NCBI GenBank assembly: GCA_963840565.1
Contig: CAWIZH010000004.1
Location: 1 to 64,000 of the forward strand
Reading direction: 5' to 3'
DNA length: 64,000 bases
From: VRUE01 sp963840565
GTDB lineage: Bacteria; Actinomycetota; Thermoleophilia; Solirubrobacterales; 70-9
Of this stretch, positions 9,790 through 17,505 are shown one piece after another; the first letter of the stretch is position 1; each line of letters opens with the position of its first letter. A program made the position numbers and the translations under genes. The notes beneath the pieces are model-generated. The model made no database searches. It was given only the letters and a program-made list of their open reading frames with translations, and was not told where the DNA came from.

Positions 9790-9866
9790 TCGCCGCCGGC
9801 GGGCGGCGAGACAACTGCAAAGCACATACGACCGGGGCGGCGCCCCACAAAAAGGGGCCCCGCCCC
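9790..9866 (+). promoter_or_regulatory. Two further hairpins in the rpsJ leader
   Basis: After the tuf hairpin come a second stem (9790-9797 with 9802-9809, loop ggcg) and a third, 13-bp stem with one mismatch (9834-9846 with 9854-9866, loop acaaaaa). Together they make a structured 150-base interval before rpsJ. A ribosomal-protein leader role is possible, but I do not recognise a described motif. Confidence 0.4.
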
Positions 9867-9915
9867 TTATGCGCGGTAAGAGCGCGCAGAAAGACCAGAG
9901 AGACAAGATCAGAAC

Positions 9916-10236
9916 GTGGCAGCGATAGCAGCACAGAAAATTCGAATCCGGCTCAAGGCGTATGACCATGACGCCATAGATCGGGCTGCCCGCGAGATCG
10001 TCGAGACCGCGGAGCGCACCGGCGCCAGCGTCTCTGGTCCGGTGCCGCTGCCGACCGAGAAGAACGTCTACTGCGTGATCCGTTCGCCGTTCAAGGACAA
10101 GGACTCACGCGAGCACTTTGAGATGCGCACCCACAAGCGCCTGATCGACATCCTCCAGCCCTCACCGAAAACCGTTGACTCGCTGCAGCGCCTCGACTCG
10201 CTGCCGGCCGGCGTCGACATCGAGATTCGCCTCTAG
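9916..10236 (+). CDS. rpsJ: 30S ribosomal protein S10
   Basis: The protein is 106 residues with a GTG start. S10 helps assemble the 30S head and also pairs with NusB in antitermination. Signature segments are KIRIRLKAYDHDAID, GPVPLPTEKN and the loop DSREHFEMRTHKRLIDI. It opens the S10-spc-type block; rplC starts four bases after its stop. The leader between tuf and rpsJ is highly structured. Confidence 0.97.
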   Translation: MAAIAAQKIRIRLKAYDHDAIDRAAREIVETAERTGASVSGPVPLPTEKNVYCVIRSPFKDKDSREHFEMRTHKRLIDILQPSPKTVDSLQRLDSLPAGVDIEIRL

Positions 10237-10240
10237 CGCG

Positions 10241-10870
10241 ATGGCTGCGATCCTCGGAAAGAAGCTTGGGATGACGCAGGTCTTCAGGGAGGACGGATCC
10301 GTTATTCCCGTCACCGTGATCGAGGCCGGTCCCTGCAAGGTGACCGCGGTCCGCGACCCCGAGCGCGACGGCTACTCCGCCGTGCAGTTGGCCTTTGGCG
10401 CAACCAAGGAGGGCAAGCTGAGCCGGGCCGAGGAGGGCCACGTGAAGAAGGCCGGCTCCGGACCGATGCGCCACCTGGTCGAGTTCCGCGACGAGGACCT
10501 CGGCGGCGAGGACGGCCCCAAGATCGGTGACGACGTCACCGTCGAGTCCTTCGAGGCGGGCCAGAAGGTCAAGGTCGCCGGGATCTCAATCGGCAAGGGC
10601 TTTCAGGGCGGGATCAAGCGCCACAACTTCAGCCGCGGTCCGGTCAGCCACGGCTCGCACAACGTGCGTGCCCCGGGCTCGATCGGCGCCAGTACCTTTC
10701 CCGCCCGCGTCTTCAAGGGAATGAAGATGCCGGGCCAGATGGGCAACAAGCGCATCACCCAGAAGGGCCTCGAGGTCGCCGAGGTCGATGCCGCTCGCAA
10801 CCTGCTCCTTATAAAGGGCTCGGTGCCCGGTTCGCGCAACGCGATGGTCGAGGTGAGGACCGATGGCTAA
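10241..10870 (+). CDS. rplC: 50S ribosomal protein L3
   Basis: The protein is 209 residues. L3 is an early assembly protein whose long loop reaches the peptidyl-transferase centre. The sequence begins ILGKKLGMTQVF and contains the loop GKGFQGGIKRHNF and the segment SHGSHNVRAPGSIGAS; the glutamine in KGFQG is the residue methylated by PrmB in E. coli. I took the ATG at 10241, four bases after rpsJ, over upstream in-frame starts inside rpsJ. Its end overlaps rplD by eight bases. Confidence 0.97.
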   Translation: MAAILGKKLGMTQVFREDGSVIPVTVIEAGPCKVTAVRDPERDGYSAVQLAFGATKEGKLSRAEEGHVKKAGSGPMRHLVEFRDEDLGGEDGPKIGDDVTVESFEAGQKVKVAGISIGKGFQGGIKRHNFSRGPVSHGSHNVRAPGSIGASTFPARVFKGMKMPGQMGNKRITQKGLEVAEVDAARNLLLIKGSVPGSRNAMVEVRTDG

Positions 10871-11474
10871 AGCGGCCGTGCTCGGCAAGACGACCAAGGC
10901 TGACCTGCCGAAAGAGCTCTTCGACGAGCCCTTCCATCACTCGCTGGTCGACGAGGCGGCTCGCGCCGACCTCGCAGCGCGCCGTCGCGGCACCGCCTCG
11001 ACCCTGACCCGGGCCGAGGTGTCGATGACCGGCGCCAAGGCCTGGCGCCAGAAGGGCACGGGTCGCGCCCGCGTCGGTGCGCTCAGTTCCCCCAGCCGCT
11101 TCGGCGGTGGTGTTGCCTTCGGCCCGAAGCCGCGCCACTACACGGTCAAGGTCAACCGCAAGGCGCGTCGCAAGGCGATGCGCTCGGCCCTCTCGACCCA
11201 CGCCGAGCGCGACAGCGTCGCCCTGCTTGACGCCAGCGCTTTCGACACCCCCTCGACCAAGACCGCGGCCGCCGCGCTCGACAAATGGGGTGCCAAGCGC
11301 TCGACCCTGATCGTGCTCGCCCCCGAGGAGAGCGGTGCGGCAAAGAGCTTTCGCAACATCCCCCGAGTCGGTGTGGTCGACGTCAGCGCGATCGGCGTCG
11401 CCGACGTGATCGGCGCCGCCTCGCTGGTCGTCTCCGAAGGCGCCCTGGCAAAGCTGCAGGAGAGGCTCGGCTGA
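10863..11474 (+). CDS. rplD: 50S ribosomal protein L4
   Basis: The protein is 203 residues. L4 lines the nascent-chain tunnel and in many bacteria represses its own operon. The tunnel-loop segment AWRQKGTGRARVGALSSP is clear, as is GGGVAFGPKPRHY. The ATG overlaps the end of rplC and its stop overlaps the rplW start, so translation is coupled. The C-terminal part (KSFRNIPRVGVVDVSAIGVADVI) follows the family pattern. Confidence 0.97.
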   Translation: MAKAAVLGKTTKADLPKELFDEPFHHSLVDEAARADLAARRRGTASTLTRAEVSMTGAKAWRQKGTGRARVGALSSPSRFGGGVAFGPKPRHYTVKVNRKARRKAMRSALSTHAERDSVALLDASAFDTPSTKTAAAALDKWGAKRSTLIVLAPEESGAAKSFRNIPRVGVVDVSAIGVADVIGAASLVVSEGALAKLQERLG

Positions 11475-11767
11475 TGGACGCGCGTAACGTGATCATCCGC
11501 CCCGTCGTCTCCGAGAAGAGCTACGCGCTGATCGGTGAGGGCAAGTACACCTTTAGGGTCGATGACCGCGCTCACAAGACCCAGATCGCCCACGCGATCG
11601 AGGAGATCTTCGAGGTCAAGGTCGCCGCTGTGCGCACCTCCAAGGTGAGGCCGAAGCCGAAGCGCCGTGGCCTGCACCAGGGCAAGAGCCGTGGTTGGAA
11701 GAAGGCCGTCATCCAGCTCGCCCCGGGTGAGCGGATCGAGCTGTTCGAGGGCGCCGAGACCGCATAG
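11474..11767 (+). CDS. rplW: 50S ribosomal protein L23
   Basis: The protein is 97 residues. L23 lies at the exit of the peptide tunnel and docks trigger factor and the signal recognition particle. The segments IIRPVVSEKSYALI, KYTFRVDDRAHKTQI and VRPKPKRRGLHQGKSRGWKKAVI identify it. The ATG overlaps the rplD stop (TGATG). Confidence 0.96.
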   Translation: MDARNVIIRPVVSEKSYALIGEGKYTFRVDDRAHKTQIAHAIEEIFEVKVAAVRTSKVRPKPKRRGLHQGKSRGWKKAVIQLAPGERIELFEGAETA

Positions 11768-11777
11768 GGATATAGGG

Positions 11778-12620
11778 ATGCCGAACCGAAAAACCAAACC
11801 GACGAGCCCCGGCCGCCGCTTTGCGACGTACCCACTGCGTGAGCAGCTGACCGCGTCCAGCCCGGAACGAAAGCTGACCGAGGGCCTGCGCAAGTCCGGC
11901 GGCCGCAACGCCAACGGCCGCGTCACCGCCCGCCACCGCGGCGGCGGAGCGAAGCGTCGCTACCGCCAGATCGACTTCAAGCGGCTCAAGGACGGCGTGC
12001 CCGCCAAGGTGGCGACGATCGAGTACGACCCCAATCGCAGCTGCTACATCGCGCTGCTGCACTACGCCGACGGCGCCAAGGGCTACATCCTCGCCCCGGC
12101 CGCGATCTCGGTCGGTGACGAGGTCCAGTCCGGTCCCGGCGCCGACATCAAACCCGGCAACGCCATGGCCCTGGGCGAGATGCCGACCGGCACGCTCGTC
12201 CACAACGTCGAGCTCACCCCCGGCCAGGGCGGCAAGCTCGGGCGTTCGGCGGGCACTTCGATCCAGCTCGCCGCCAAGGAGGGCGAGATGGTGACTCTGC
12301 GCCTGCCGTCCTCGGAGATGCGGCTGGTCCGCGCCGACTGTCGCGCCACCGTCGGCGTGCTCTCCAACGCCGAGCACCAGAACCTCACGGTTGGCAAGGC
12401 GGGTCGTAGTCGCCACAAGGGCAAGCGGCCGCAGAGCCGCGGCGTGGCGATGAACCCGGTCGACCACCCGCACGGCGGCGGCGAGGCCCACCACACCCCC
12501 GGTGGGCACCCGGTAACCCCCTGGGGCAAGCCGACGCTCGGCTACCGCACCAGGAAGAAGGGCAAGCAATCCGATCGATACATCGTGCGCGGCCGGCGCC
12601 GAGGAAAGAAGAAGCGCTGA
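11778..12620 (+). CDS. rplB: 50S ribosomal protein L2
   Basis: The protein is 280 residues, about the normal length. L2 binds 23S rRNA near the peptidyl-transferase centre and is needed for subunit association. Conserved runs are GRNANGRVTARHRGGGAKRR near residue 44 and the C-terminal AMNPVDHPHGGGEAHH, which contains the histidine implicated in peptidyl-transferase activity. I chose the ATG at 11778 (MPNRKTKPTSPGRR), ten bases after rplW. Its stop overlaps the rpsS start. Confidence 0.97.
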   Translation: MPNRKTKPTSPGRRFATYPLREQLTASSPERKLTEGLRKSGGRNANGRVTARHRGGGAKRRYRQIDFKRLKDGVPAKVATIEYDPNRSCYIALLHYADGAKGYILAPAAISVGDEVQSGPGADIKPGNAMALGEMPTGTLVHNVELTPGQGGKLGRSAGTSIQLAAKEGEMVTLRLPSSEMRLVRADCRATVGVLSNAEHQNLTVGKAGRSRHKGKRPQSRGVAMNPVDHPHGGGEAHHTPGGHPVTPWGKPTLGYRTRKKGKQSDRYIVRGRRRGKKKR

Positions 12621-12892
12621 TGGGACGTTCGACGAAAAAGGGCCCGTGGGTGGAAGCCGCGCTGATGAAGCGCGTCAACGCGATGAACGAGTCGGGTCAG
12701 AAGCAGATGCTGAAGACCTGGTCTCGTGCCTCGACCGTCTTCCCCGACATGGTCGGGCACACGATCGCCGTCCACGATGGCCGCAAGCACGTGCCGGTTT
12801 TCATCTCCGAGTCGATGGTCGGCCACAAGCTGGGCGAGTTCGCGCCCACCCGCACCTTCCGCTCCCACTCCGGAACGGGCAAGGGTGAATAG
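12620..12892 (+). CDS. rpsS: 30S ribosomal protein S19
   Basis: The protein is 90 residues. S19 forms part of the 30S head with S13 and contacts the A-site finger. It starts GRSTKKGPWVEAAL and contains WSRASTVFPDMVGHTIAVHDG and GHKLGEFAPTRTF. The start codon overlaps the rplB stop, indicating coupled translation. Confidence 0.97.
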   Translation: MGRSTKKGPWVEAALMKRVNAMNESGQKQMLKTWSRASTVFPDMVGHTIAVHDGRKHVPVFISESMVGHKLGEFAPTRTFRSHSGTGKGE

Positions 12893-12893
12893 C

Positions 12894-13247
12894 GTGGCCG
12901 CGCCAGTCGTCGTCCGCGCCAGCTCCCGCTACGTGCGGGTCGCCCCGCGCAAGGCGCGTCTGATTGCCGATCAGGTTCGCGGCCTGCACATCGATCAGGC
13001 GCGGGCGCTGCTCGAGTTCTCGCCCCGCGGCGCCGCGCAGGACATCCGCAAGCTGATCGAGTCCGCCGCCTCCAACGCGGAGAACAACCACGATCTGATC
13101 GCCGACGAGATGCTGATTTCCGAGATCACCGTCGACGAAGGCCCGACCCTGCGCCGCTTCCGGCCGCGGGCGATGGGCCGCGCCTCACGGATCAACAAGC
13201 GAACCTGCCACATCGCCGTGGCACTGACACCGGAAGACGAGGACTAG
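12894..13247 (+). CDS. rplV: 50S ribosomal protein L22
   Basis: The protein is 117 residues. L22 spans the large subunit, with a hairpin that narrows the exit tunnel and influences macrolide action. I chose the GTG at 12894 (aagggtga lies upstream at a plausible spacing, and the protein then begins VAAPVVVRASSRYVRVAPRK); an in-frame GTG at 12885 would overlap rpsS. The segments KARLIADQVRG and the tunnel hairpin region GPTLRRFRPRAMGRASRI are intact. Confidence 0.94.
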   Translation: MAAPVVVRASSRYVRVAPRKARLIADQVRGLHIDQARALLEFSPRGAAQDIRKLIESAASNAENNHDLIADEMLISEITVDEGPTLRRFRPRAMGRASRINKRTCHIAVALTPEDED

Positions 13248-13251
13248 GGAC

Positions 13252-14049
13252 ATGGGCCAGAAGATCCATCCCGGCGGCTTCCGCGTCGGCTACATCCAGG
13301 ACTGGAAGTCGAATTGGTTCGAGGAGAAAGATTTTGCCGATGTGCTCAACGAAGACTTGAAGATTCGCGAACACATCGAAAACAAGCTTGCTCACGCCGG
13401 CCTCTCCAACATCACGATCGAGCGCCACGGCGAGATCGCCGTCGACATTCACACCGCCCGTCCGGGCATCGTGATCGGCAAGTCGGGCAGCGAAGTCGAT
13501 GCCCTGCGCAAAGACCTGCACAAGCTGACCGGTAAACCGGTGAAGGTGAACATCCGCGAGGTGAAGCGTCCCGAGCTCGATGCGAAGCTGGTCGCCCAGT
13601 CGATCGCCGAGCAGTTGCAGAACCGGGTCGCCTTCCGGCGCGCGATGAAACGCGCCCTCACGTCGGCGATGCGCTCCGGCGCCCAGGGCTGCAAGGTCCA
13701 GGTCTCGGGACGCCTCGGTGGTGCCGAGATGGCGCGGACCGAGGGCTACTCAGACGGCCGGGTGCCGCTGCACACACTGCGGGCGAACATCGACTACGGC
13801 TTCTTCGAGGCACGCACGACGACCGGTCGGATTGGCGTCAAATGCTGGATCAACAAGGGCGAGGTAATGCCCGAGGGCTTCCGCACCAATCAGCTCGAGG
13901 AAGAGGACGGCGGGCCCCAGGGCCAGCGTGGCGGCCGGCCGGGCGGAGATCGCGGCGGACGCGGCGGTGACCGTGGCGGACGCGGCGGTGGCGGACGCGG
14001 CGGCCCCGGTGGCGGTCGCGGTGGACAGCAGCGCGGAGGTGGTCGCTGA
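13252..14049 (+). CDS. rpsC: 30S ribosomal protein S3 with an RGG-rich tail
   Basis: The protein is 265 residues. S3 lines the mRNA entry channel and has helicase activity with S4 and S5. Its KH domain shows GIVIGKSGSEV near residue 74, and the C-terminal domain includes GCKVQVSGRLGGAEMARTE. The last roughly 45 residues, after EEEDGGPQ, are a run of RGG and GGR units (for example GGDRGGRGGDRGGRGGG) encoded by a GGC/CGC repeat. S3 of E. coli has no such tail. RGG tracts bind RNA in other proteins, so it may add an mRNA contact. Confidence 0.96.
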   Translation: MGQKIHPGGFRVGYIQDWKSNWFEEKDFADVLNEDLKIREHIENKLAHAGLSNITIERHGEIAVDIHTARPGIVIGKSGSEVDALRKDLHKLTGKPVKVNIREVKRPELDAKLVAQSIAEQLQNRVAFRRAMKRALTSAMRSGAQGCKVQVSGRLGGAEMARTEGYSDGRVPLHTLRANIDYGFFEARTTTGRIGVKCWINKGEVMPEGFRTNQLEEEDGGPQGQRGGRPGGDRGGRGGDRGGRGGGGRGGPGGGRGGQQRGGGR

Positions 14050-14471
14050 TGCTGATGCCGAAGCGGGTCAAGCACCGCAAGCAGATGCGCGGCCGGATGC
14101 GCGGCAACACCAAGGGCGGCAGCACCGTCGCCTTCGGCGAGTACGGACTGAAGTCGCTCGACCGCGGCTGGATCACCAACCGCCAGATCGAGGCCGCCCG
14201 TGTGGCGATGACCCGCAAGATCAAACGTGGCGGCAAGGTCTGGATCAACGTCTTCCCCGACAAGCCCTACACCAAGAAGCCTGCCGAGACGCGGATGGGC
14301 TCGGGCAAGGGCAACCCGGAGGGTTGGGTCGCGGTGATCAAGCCCGGCAAGGTGATGTTCGAGCTGGCCGGCGTCCCCGAGGACCTCGCTCGTGAGGCGC
14401 TGCGCCTGGCTGGACACAAGCTTCCCGTGAAGACCAAATTCGTCATGCGCGAGGGGGTCGATTCTCAGTGA
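14049..14471 (+). CDS. rplP: 50S ribosomal protein L16
   Basis: The protein is 140 residues. L16 helps position A-site tRNA. It begins MLMPKRVKHRKQMRGRMRG and contains GLKSLDRGWITNRQIEAARVAM and MGSGKGNPEGWVAVI. A second in-frame ATG two codons later (14055) could be the real start, since the family normally begins MLxPKR. The start overlaps the rpsC stop and its end overlaps rpmC. Confidence 0.97.
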   Translation: MLMPKRVKHRKQMRGRMRGNTKGGSTVAFGEYGLKSLDRGWITNRQIEAARVAMTRKIKRGGKVWINVFPDKPYTKKPAETRMGSGKGNPEGWVAVIKPGKVMFELAGVPEDLAREALRLAGHKLPVKTKFVMREGVDSQ

Positions 14472-14680
14472 AGGCCGCCGAGGTGCATGACCTCAAAGAC
14501 GACGAGCTGATCGCGAAGCTGATCGATGCCAAGCAGGAGAAGTTCAACCTGCGCTTTCGTCAGGCGACCGGCGAGCTGGAGAACACGGCTCGGATCGGGG
14601 TCGCGCGGCGGGATGTGGCAAAGCTGATGACTGTCGCCAAGGAGCGCGGGATTGACGTTGAGAAAGAGTTGAAACGATGA
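14468..14680 (+). CDS. rpmC: 50S ribosomal protein L29
   Basis: The protein is 70 residues with a GTG start overlapping the rplP stop. L29 is a small coiled-coil protein next to L23 at the tunnel exit. The patterns DLKDDELIAKLIDAKQEKFNLRF and ENTARIGVARRDVAKLMTV are typical. Its stop overlaps the rpsQ ATG. Confidence 0.95.
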   Translation: MKAAEVHDLKDDELIAKLIDAKQEKFNLRFRQATGELENTARIGVARRDVAKLMTVAKERGIDVEKELKR

Positions 14681-15387
14681 GTGACGAGGAGAAAAAAGAC
14701 TTGACAGAGGACACCCCCCAGGACGACGCCGCCGAGGCTGCGGGTCCTGTCGCGGAGGAGGACTCCTCGTCCTCGCAAGCTGCGGGCGAGGAGCCCACCT
14801 CCACGCCACCCGCAGAGGAGGCGCCCGAGGCTGAGGCGAAGGACGAGCCCGCTAAGGACTCCGCGCCTGCTCCTGAGGCTGAGCAGGAGAAGCCTGCTGC
14901 CGCTGAGGAGACGCCTGCTGCGGAGCCGGATCCTGAGGACGATCTTCCCTGGAAGGAGCGCCGCAGACTGCAGCGTTCGCGCCAGCCGCACAAAGCTGGA
15001 GCTGCTCTTAGTGCTGAGGAGCGGATTGCTAAGCGGGCTCAAGAGCGGAAGCTCAAGGCTGAGTCCCGACGTAAGGAACGCGCTGCTGCGAAGCAGGGCA
15101 AGACTGCTGGTTCGGGGACTCCTCCGGCCGAGAAGGATGCCGTTGCCGCGAAGACGCGACAGGGGCTCGTCGTCTCCAACAAGGGTGAAAAAACGATCAC
15201 CGTGCGGATCGACATCGCTCGCAGGCACCCGACTTACGAAAAGGTCGTGCGGCGTTCGCGCACGCTTCATGCCCACGACGAGCAGAACGAGGCCGGCGAG
15301 GGCGACACCGTTCGGATTATCGAGACGCGGCCGCTGTCGAAGACCAAGCGTTGGCGGCTCGTTGAGGTTCTGGAGAAGGCCAAGTGA
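14677..15387 (+). CDS. rpsQ: 30S ribosomal protein S17 with a long N-terminal extension
   Basis: The protein is 236 residues, whereas S17 is usually about 80-110. The S17 core is the last roughly 80 residues (RQGLVVSNKGEKTITVRIDI and KTKRWRLVEVLEKAK). Before it lie about 90 acidic, Ala/Pro/Glu-rich residues and then about 65 basic residues (KERRRLQRSRQ, SRRKERAAAKQ). The ATG overlaps the rpmC stop and the frame is open throughout, so the extension is probably translated. A 79-bp stretch of the acidic part (14737-14815) is almost identical to part of the S5 tail. S17 binds 16S rRNA and is an early assembly protein; the role of the extension is unknown. Confidence 0.9.
   Translation: MSDEEKKDLTEDTPQDDAAEAAGPVAEEDSSSSQAAGEEPTSTPPAEEAPEAEAKDEPAKDSAPAPEAEQEKPAAAEETPAAEPDPEDDLPWKERRRLQRSRQPHKAGAALSAEERIAKRAQERKLKAESRRKERAAAKQGKTAGSGTPPAEKDAVAAKTRQGLVVSNKGEKTITVRIDIARRHPTYEKVVRRSRTLHAHDEQNEAGEGDTVRIIETRPLSKTKRWRLVEVLEKAK
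14737..14815. repeat. 79-bp coding repeat, copy 1 (in rpsQ)
   Basis: It matches 18959-19037 in rpsE at 76 of 79 positions and is read in the same frame in both genes. Its ends carry an 8-bp inverted repeat (ctgcgggt at 14738-14745, acccgcag at 14808-14815). A 7-bp nested stem (ctcctcg with cgaggag) is possible inside, so the module is an imperfect palindrome. Confidence 0.85.
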
Positions 15388-15755
15388 TCCAGCAGGAGTC
15401 GAGACTGAAGGTTGCCGACAACTCCGGCGCCCGCGAGATCCTCTGCATTCGCGTCAAGGGCGGATCGCACCGCCGCTACGCCGGCGTCGGCGACGTGATC
15501 ACGGCCACGGTCAAACAGGCGAGCCCGCAGGGGGGAGTGCGCAAAGGCGAGGTCGTGCAGGCGGTCGTCGTGCGCACCAAGAAGCAGCTCGGACGCCCCG
15601 ACGGCACCTACATCTCCTTCGACGAAAACGCCGCGGTGCTGATCGACCCGGCCAGCAACAACCCGCGCGGCACTCGCATCTTCGGCCCCGTCGCCCGCGA
15701 GCTGCGCGATCGCAACTTCATGAAAATCATCTCGCTCGCACCCGAGGTCCTCTGA
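15384..15755 (+). CDS. rplN: 50S ribosomal protein L14
   Basis: The protein is 123 residues with a GTG start overlapping rpsQ. L14 lies at the subunit interface and binds ribosome silencing factor. The sequence MIQQESRLKVADNSGAREI is diagnostic, as is GVGDVITATVKQASPQ and the C-terminal FGPVARELRDRNFMKIISLAPEVL. Its stop overlaps the rplX start. Confidence 0.98.
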   Translation: MIQQESRLKVADNSGAREILCIRVKGGSHRRYAGVGDVITATVKQASPQGGVRKGEVVQAVVVRTKKQLGRPDGTYISFDENAAVLIDPASNNPRGTRIFGPVARELRDRNFMKIISLAPEVL

Positions 15756-16090
15756 TGGCGAAGGGAATGCGCATTCGCAAAGACGACCAGGTGATGGTGA
15801 TTGGCGGCAAGGACGCCGGCAAGACCGGCCGCGTGGTGCGAACCGATCCGAAGAAGGAAAAGGTCTTCGTCGAGCACCTCAACATGATCAAGCGCCACGA
15901 ACGGCCCCGCTCACAGACCGATCTCAAAAACCCCCAGGCCGGTGGCATCGTCGAGAAGGAGGGGCCGATCCACGTCTCCAACGTGATGCTGCTCGACCCC
16001 AAAGACAACAAACCGACCCGGGTCGGCGTGCGACGCGACAAAGGTGGCAAGCGCGAGCGCTTTGCCAAGCGCAGTGGGGTGTCGTTCTGA
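15755..16090 (+). CDS. rplX: 50S ribosomal protein L24
   Basis: The protein is 111 residues with a KOW motif near the N-terminus (KDDQVMVIGGKDAGKTGRVV). L24 initiates 50S assembly. Other family segments are VEHLNMIKRHERP and GPIHVSNVMLLDPKDNKPTRVG. The ATG overlaps the rplN stop and the TGA overlaps the rplE start. Confidence 0.97.
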   Translation: MAKGMRIRKDDQVMVIGGKDAGKTGRVVRTDPKKEKVFVEHLNMIKRHERPRSQTDLKNPQAGGIVEKEGPIHVSNVMLLDPKDNKPTRVGVRRDKGGKRERFAKRSGVSF

Positions 16091-16911
16091 TGGAGGCAAC
16101 TGCCACACAGACCCAGGCCGCGCCGCCGCCGCGCCTGCGCGAGCGCTACGAGCAGGACGTCCTGCCGGCGCTGACCAGCAAGTTCGGCTACTCGACCCCG
16201 ATGCAGGCGCCGCGCCTGGAGAAGATCACGCTCAACATGGGCCTGGGCGAGGCAAAGCAGAACAACAAGATGTTCGAAGCCGCCCAGACCCAGCTGGCGA
16301 CGATCGCGGGCCAGTACCCCAACGTGCGCCGCGCCCGCAAGTCAATCGCTTCCTTCAAGGTCCGCGAGGGCATGCCGGTGGGCCTCTCGGTGACGTTGCG
16401 CCGCGCCTACATGTGGGAGTTCCTCGACCGGCTCTGCTCGATCGCCGTGCCGCGCATCCGCGACTTCCGCGGCCTCAACCCGCGCTCCTTCGACGGCCGC
16501 GGCAACTACTCGATGGGCATCAAGGAGCAGCTGATCTTCCCCGAAATCGACTACGACTCGATCGATGAGGTGCGTGGCCTCGACGTCACGATCACCACCT
16601 CGGCGCAGAGCGACGAGGAGGCCTTCGAGCTGCTGCTCGGACTGGGCATGCCCTTTGCCAAAGAGGGTCGGCCCGGCAAACCCGACGCCGATATCGAGGC
16701 GCAGGAAGCCGCCGAGGAGGAGAAGCGCAAGGAGGAGGCTCGCCTGCGGGCCGAGGCCGAGCAGGCCGCTCTGGAGCAATTGAAGGAAGAAGACCCCGAC
16801 GCATACGCGAAGCCCGAGACCGAGGACGAGGGTGAGGGTGGAGAGCCCGCCGCCGAGGGCGACCAGGACGCCGAGAAACCGGCCGACGAGGAGAATCAAG
16901 AGAATGGCTAA
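16090..16911 (+). CDS. rplE: 50S ribosomal protein L5 with a charged C-terminal extension
   Basis: The protein is 273 residues, against about 180 in most bacteria. The L5 core ends near residue 200 (TTSAQSDEEAFELLLGLGMPF) and includes KITLNMGLGEA near residue 47 and the segment VRRARKSIASFKVREGMPVG. The remaining roughly 75 residues are Glu/Ala/Lys-rich, likely helical (EAAEEEKRKEEARLRAEAEQ), and end in an acidic stretch. L5 binds 5S rRNA and contacts P-site tRNA. The extension is open in frame and overlaps the rpsN start, so it is probably translated. It is unlike the S17/S5 module. Confidence 0.95.
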   Translation: MEATATQTQAAPPPRLRERYEQDVLPALTSKFGYSTPMQAPRLEKITLNMGLGEAKQNNKMFEAAQTQLATIAGQYPNVRRARKSIASFKVREGMPVGLSVTLRRAYMWEFLDRLCSIAVPRIRDFRGLNPRSFDGRGNYSMGIKEQLIFPEIDYDSIDEVRGLDVTITTSAQSDEEAFELLLGLGMPFAKEGRPGKPDADIEAQEAAEEEKRKEEARLRAEAEQAALEQLKEEDPDAYAKPETEDEGEGGEPAAEGDQDAEKPADEENQENG

Positions 16912-17089
16912 GACTTCGCTGAAGGTTAAGCAGGGCCGCAAGGCCAAGTACAAATCCCGTGCGTACAACCGCTGCCGCCGCTGTGGCCGGCCGCGCGCCT
17001 ACTACCGGAAGTTCGGCCTCTGCCGCATCTGCCTGCGCGAGGCCGCGCATGAGGGGTACATCCCCGGAATGACCAAGTCGAGCTGGTAA
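16904..17089 (+). CDS. rpsZ: 30S ribosomal protein S14, zinc-binding type
   Basis: The protein is 61 residues, the length of the short zinc-ribbon form. The four cysteines are arranged C-x2-C then C-x2-C (CRRCGRPRAYYRKFGLCRIC). S14 helps assemble the 30S head. The C-terminus HEGYIPGMTKSSW is typical. The start overlaps the end of the L5 extension. The presence of the C+ form suggests no zinc-sparing replacement at this locus. Confidence 0.97.
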   Translation: MAKTSLKVKQGRKAKYKSRAYNRCRRCGRPRAYYRKFGLCRICLREAAHEGYIPGMTKSSW

Positions 17090-17102
17090 GAAACGAAGAC
17101 CG

Positions 17103-17498
17103 ATGCTGACCGATCCAATAGCTGACTACCTGACCCGAATTCGCAACGCGCTTGGCTCCGGCCATGACGATGTGGAGATCCCCGCTTCGGGGCTGAAGAT
17201 GGAGATGTCGCGGATTCTCAAGGAGCAGGGCTACATCCTCGATTTCCACCGCAAGCCGGCGACCGTGGGCGAGGCGATCAGCATTCGCCTCAAGTACACG
17301 GAGGACCGCCGTCCGGTGATTCTCGGCCTCGAGCGCATCTCGCGCCCGGGCCGGCGTCGCTACGTCGACCACAAGCAGGTGCCGCGCGTCGATGGCGGTA
17401 CCGGCACGGCGATCGTCAGCACCTCGGTCGGAGTGATGACCGGTCACGAAGCAAAGGCAAAGGGCGTCGGCGGCGAGGTCGTCGCCTACGTCTGGTGA
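17103..17498 (+). CDS. rpsH: 30S ribosomal protein S8
   Basis: The protein is 131 residues. S8 binds the central domain of 16S rRNA and represses the spc operon in E. coli. It begins MLTDPIADYLTRIRNA and ends with the conserved GTAIVSTSVGVMTGHEAKAKG and GGEVVAYVW. It lies 13 bases after rpsZ and seven bases before rplF. Confidence 0.98.
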   Translation: MLTDPIADYLTRIRNALGSGHDDVEIPASGLKMEMSRILKEQGYILDFHRKPATVGEAISIRLKYTEDRRPVILGLERISRPGRRRYVDHKQVPRVDGGTGTAIVSTSVGVMTGHEAKAKGVGGEVVAYVW

Positions 17499-17505
17499 GC
17501 AGCTG

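Noticed and set aside
9834..9866. Third hairpin of the rpsJ leader as another member of the palindromic family
   Set aside because: It is a simple stem-loop with a mismatch and lacks the interior core and long arms of E2-E6.
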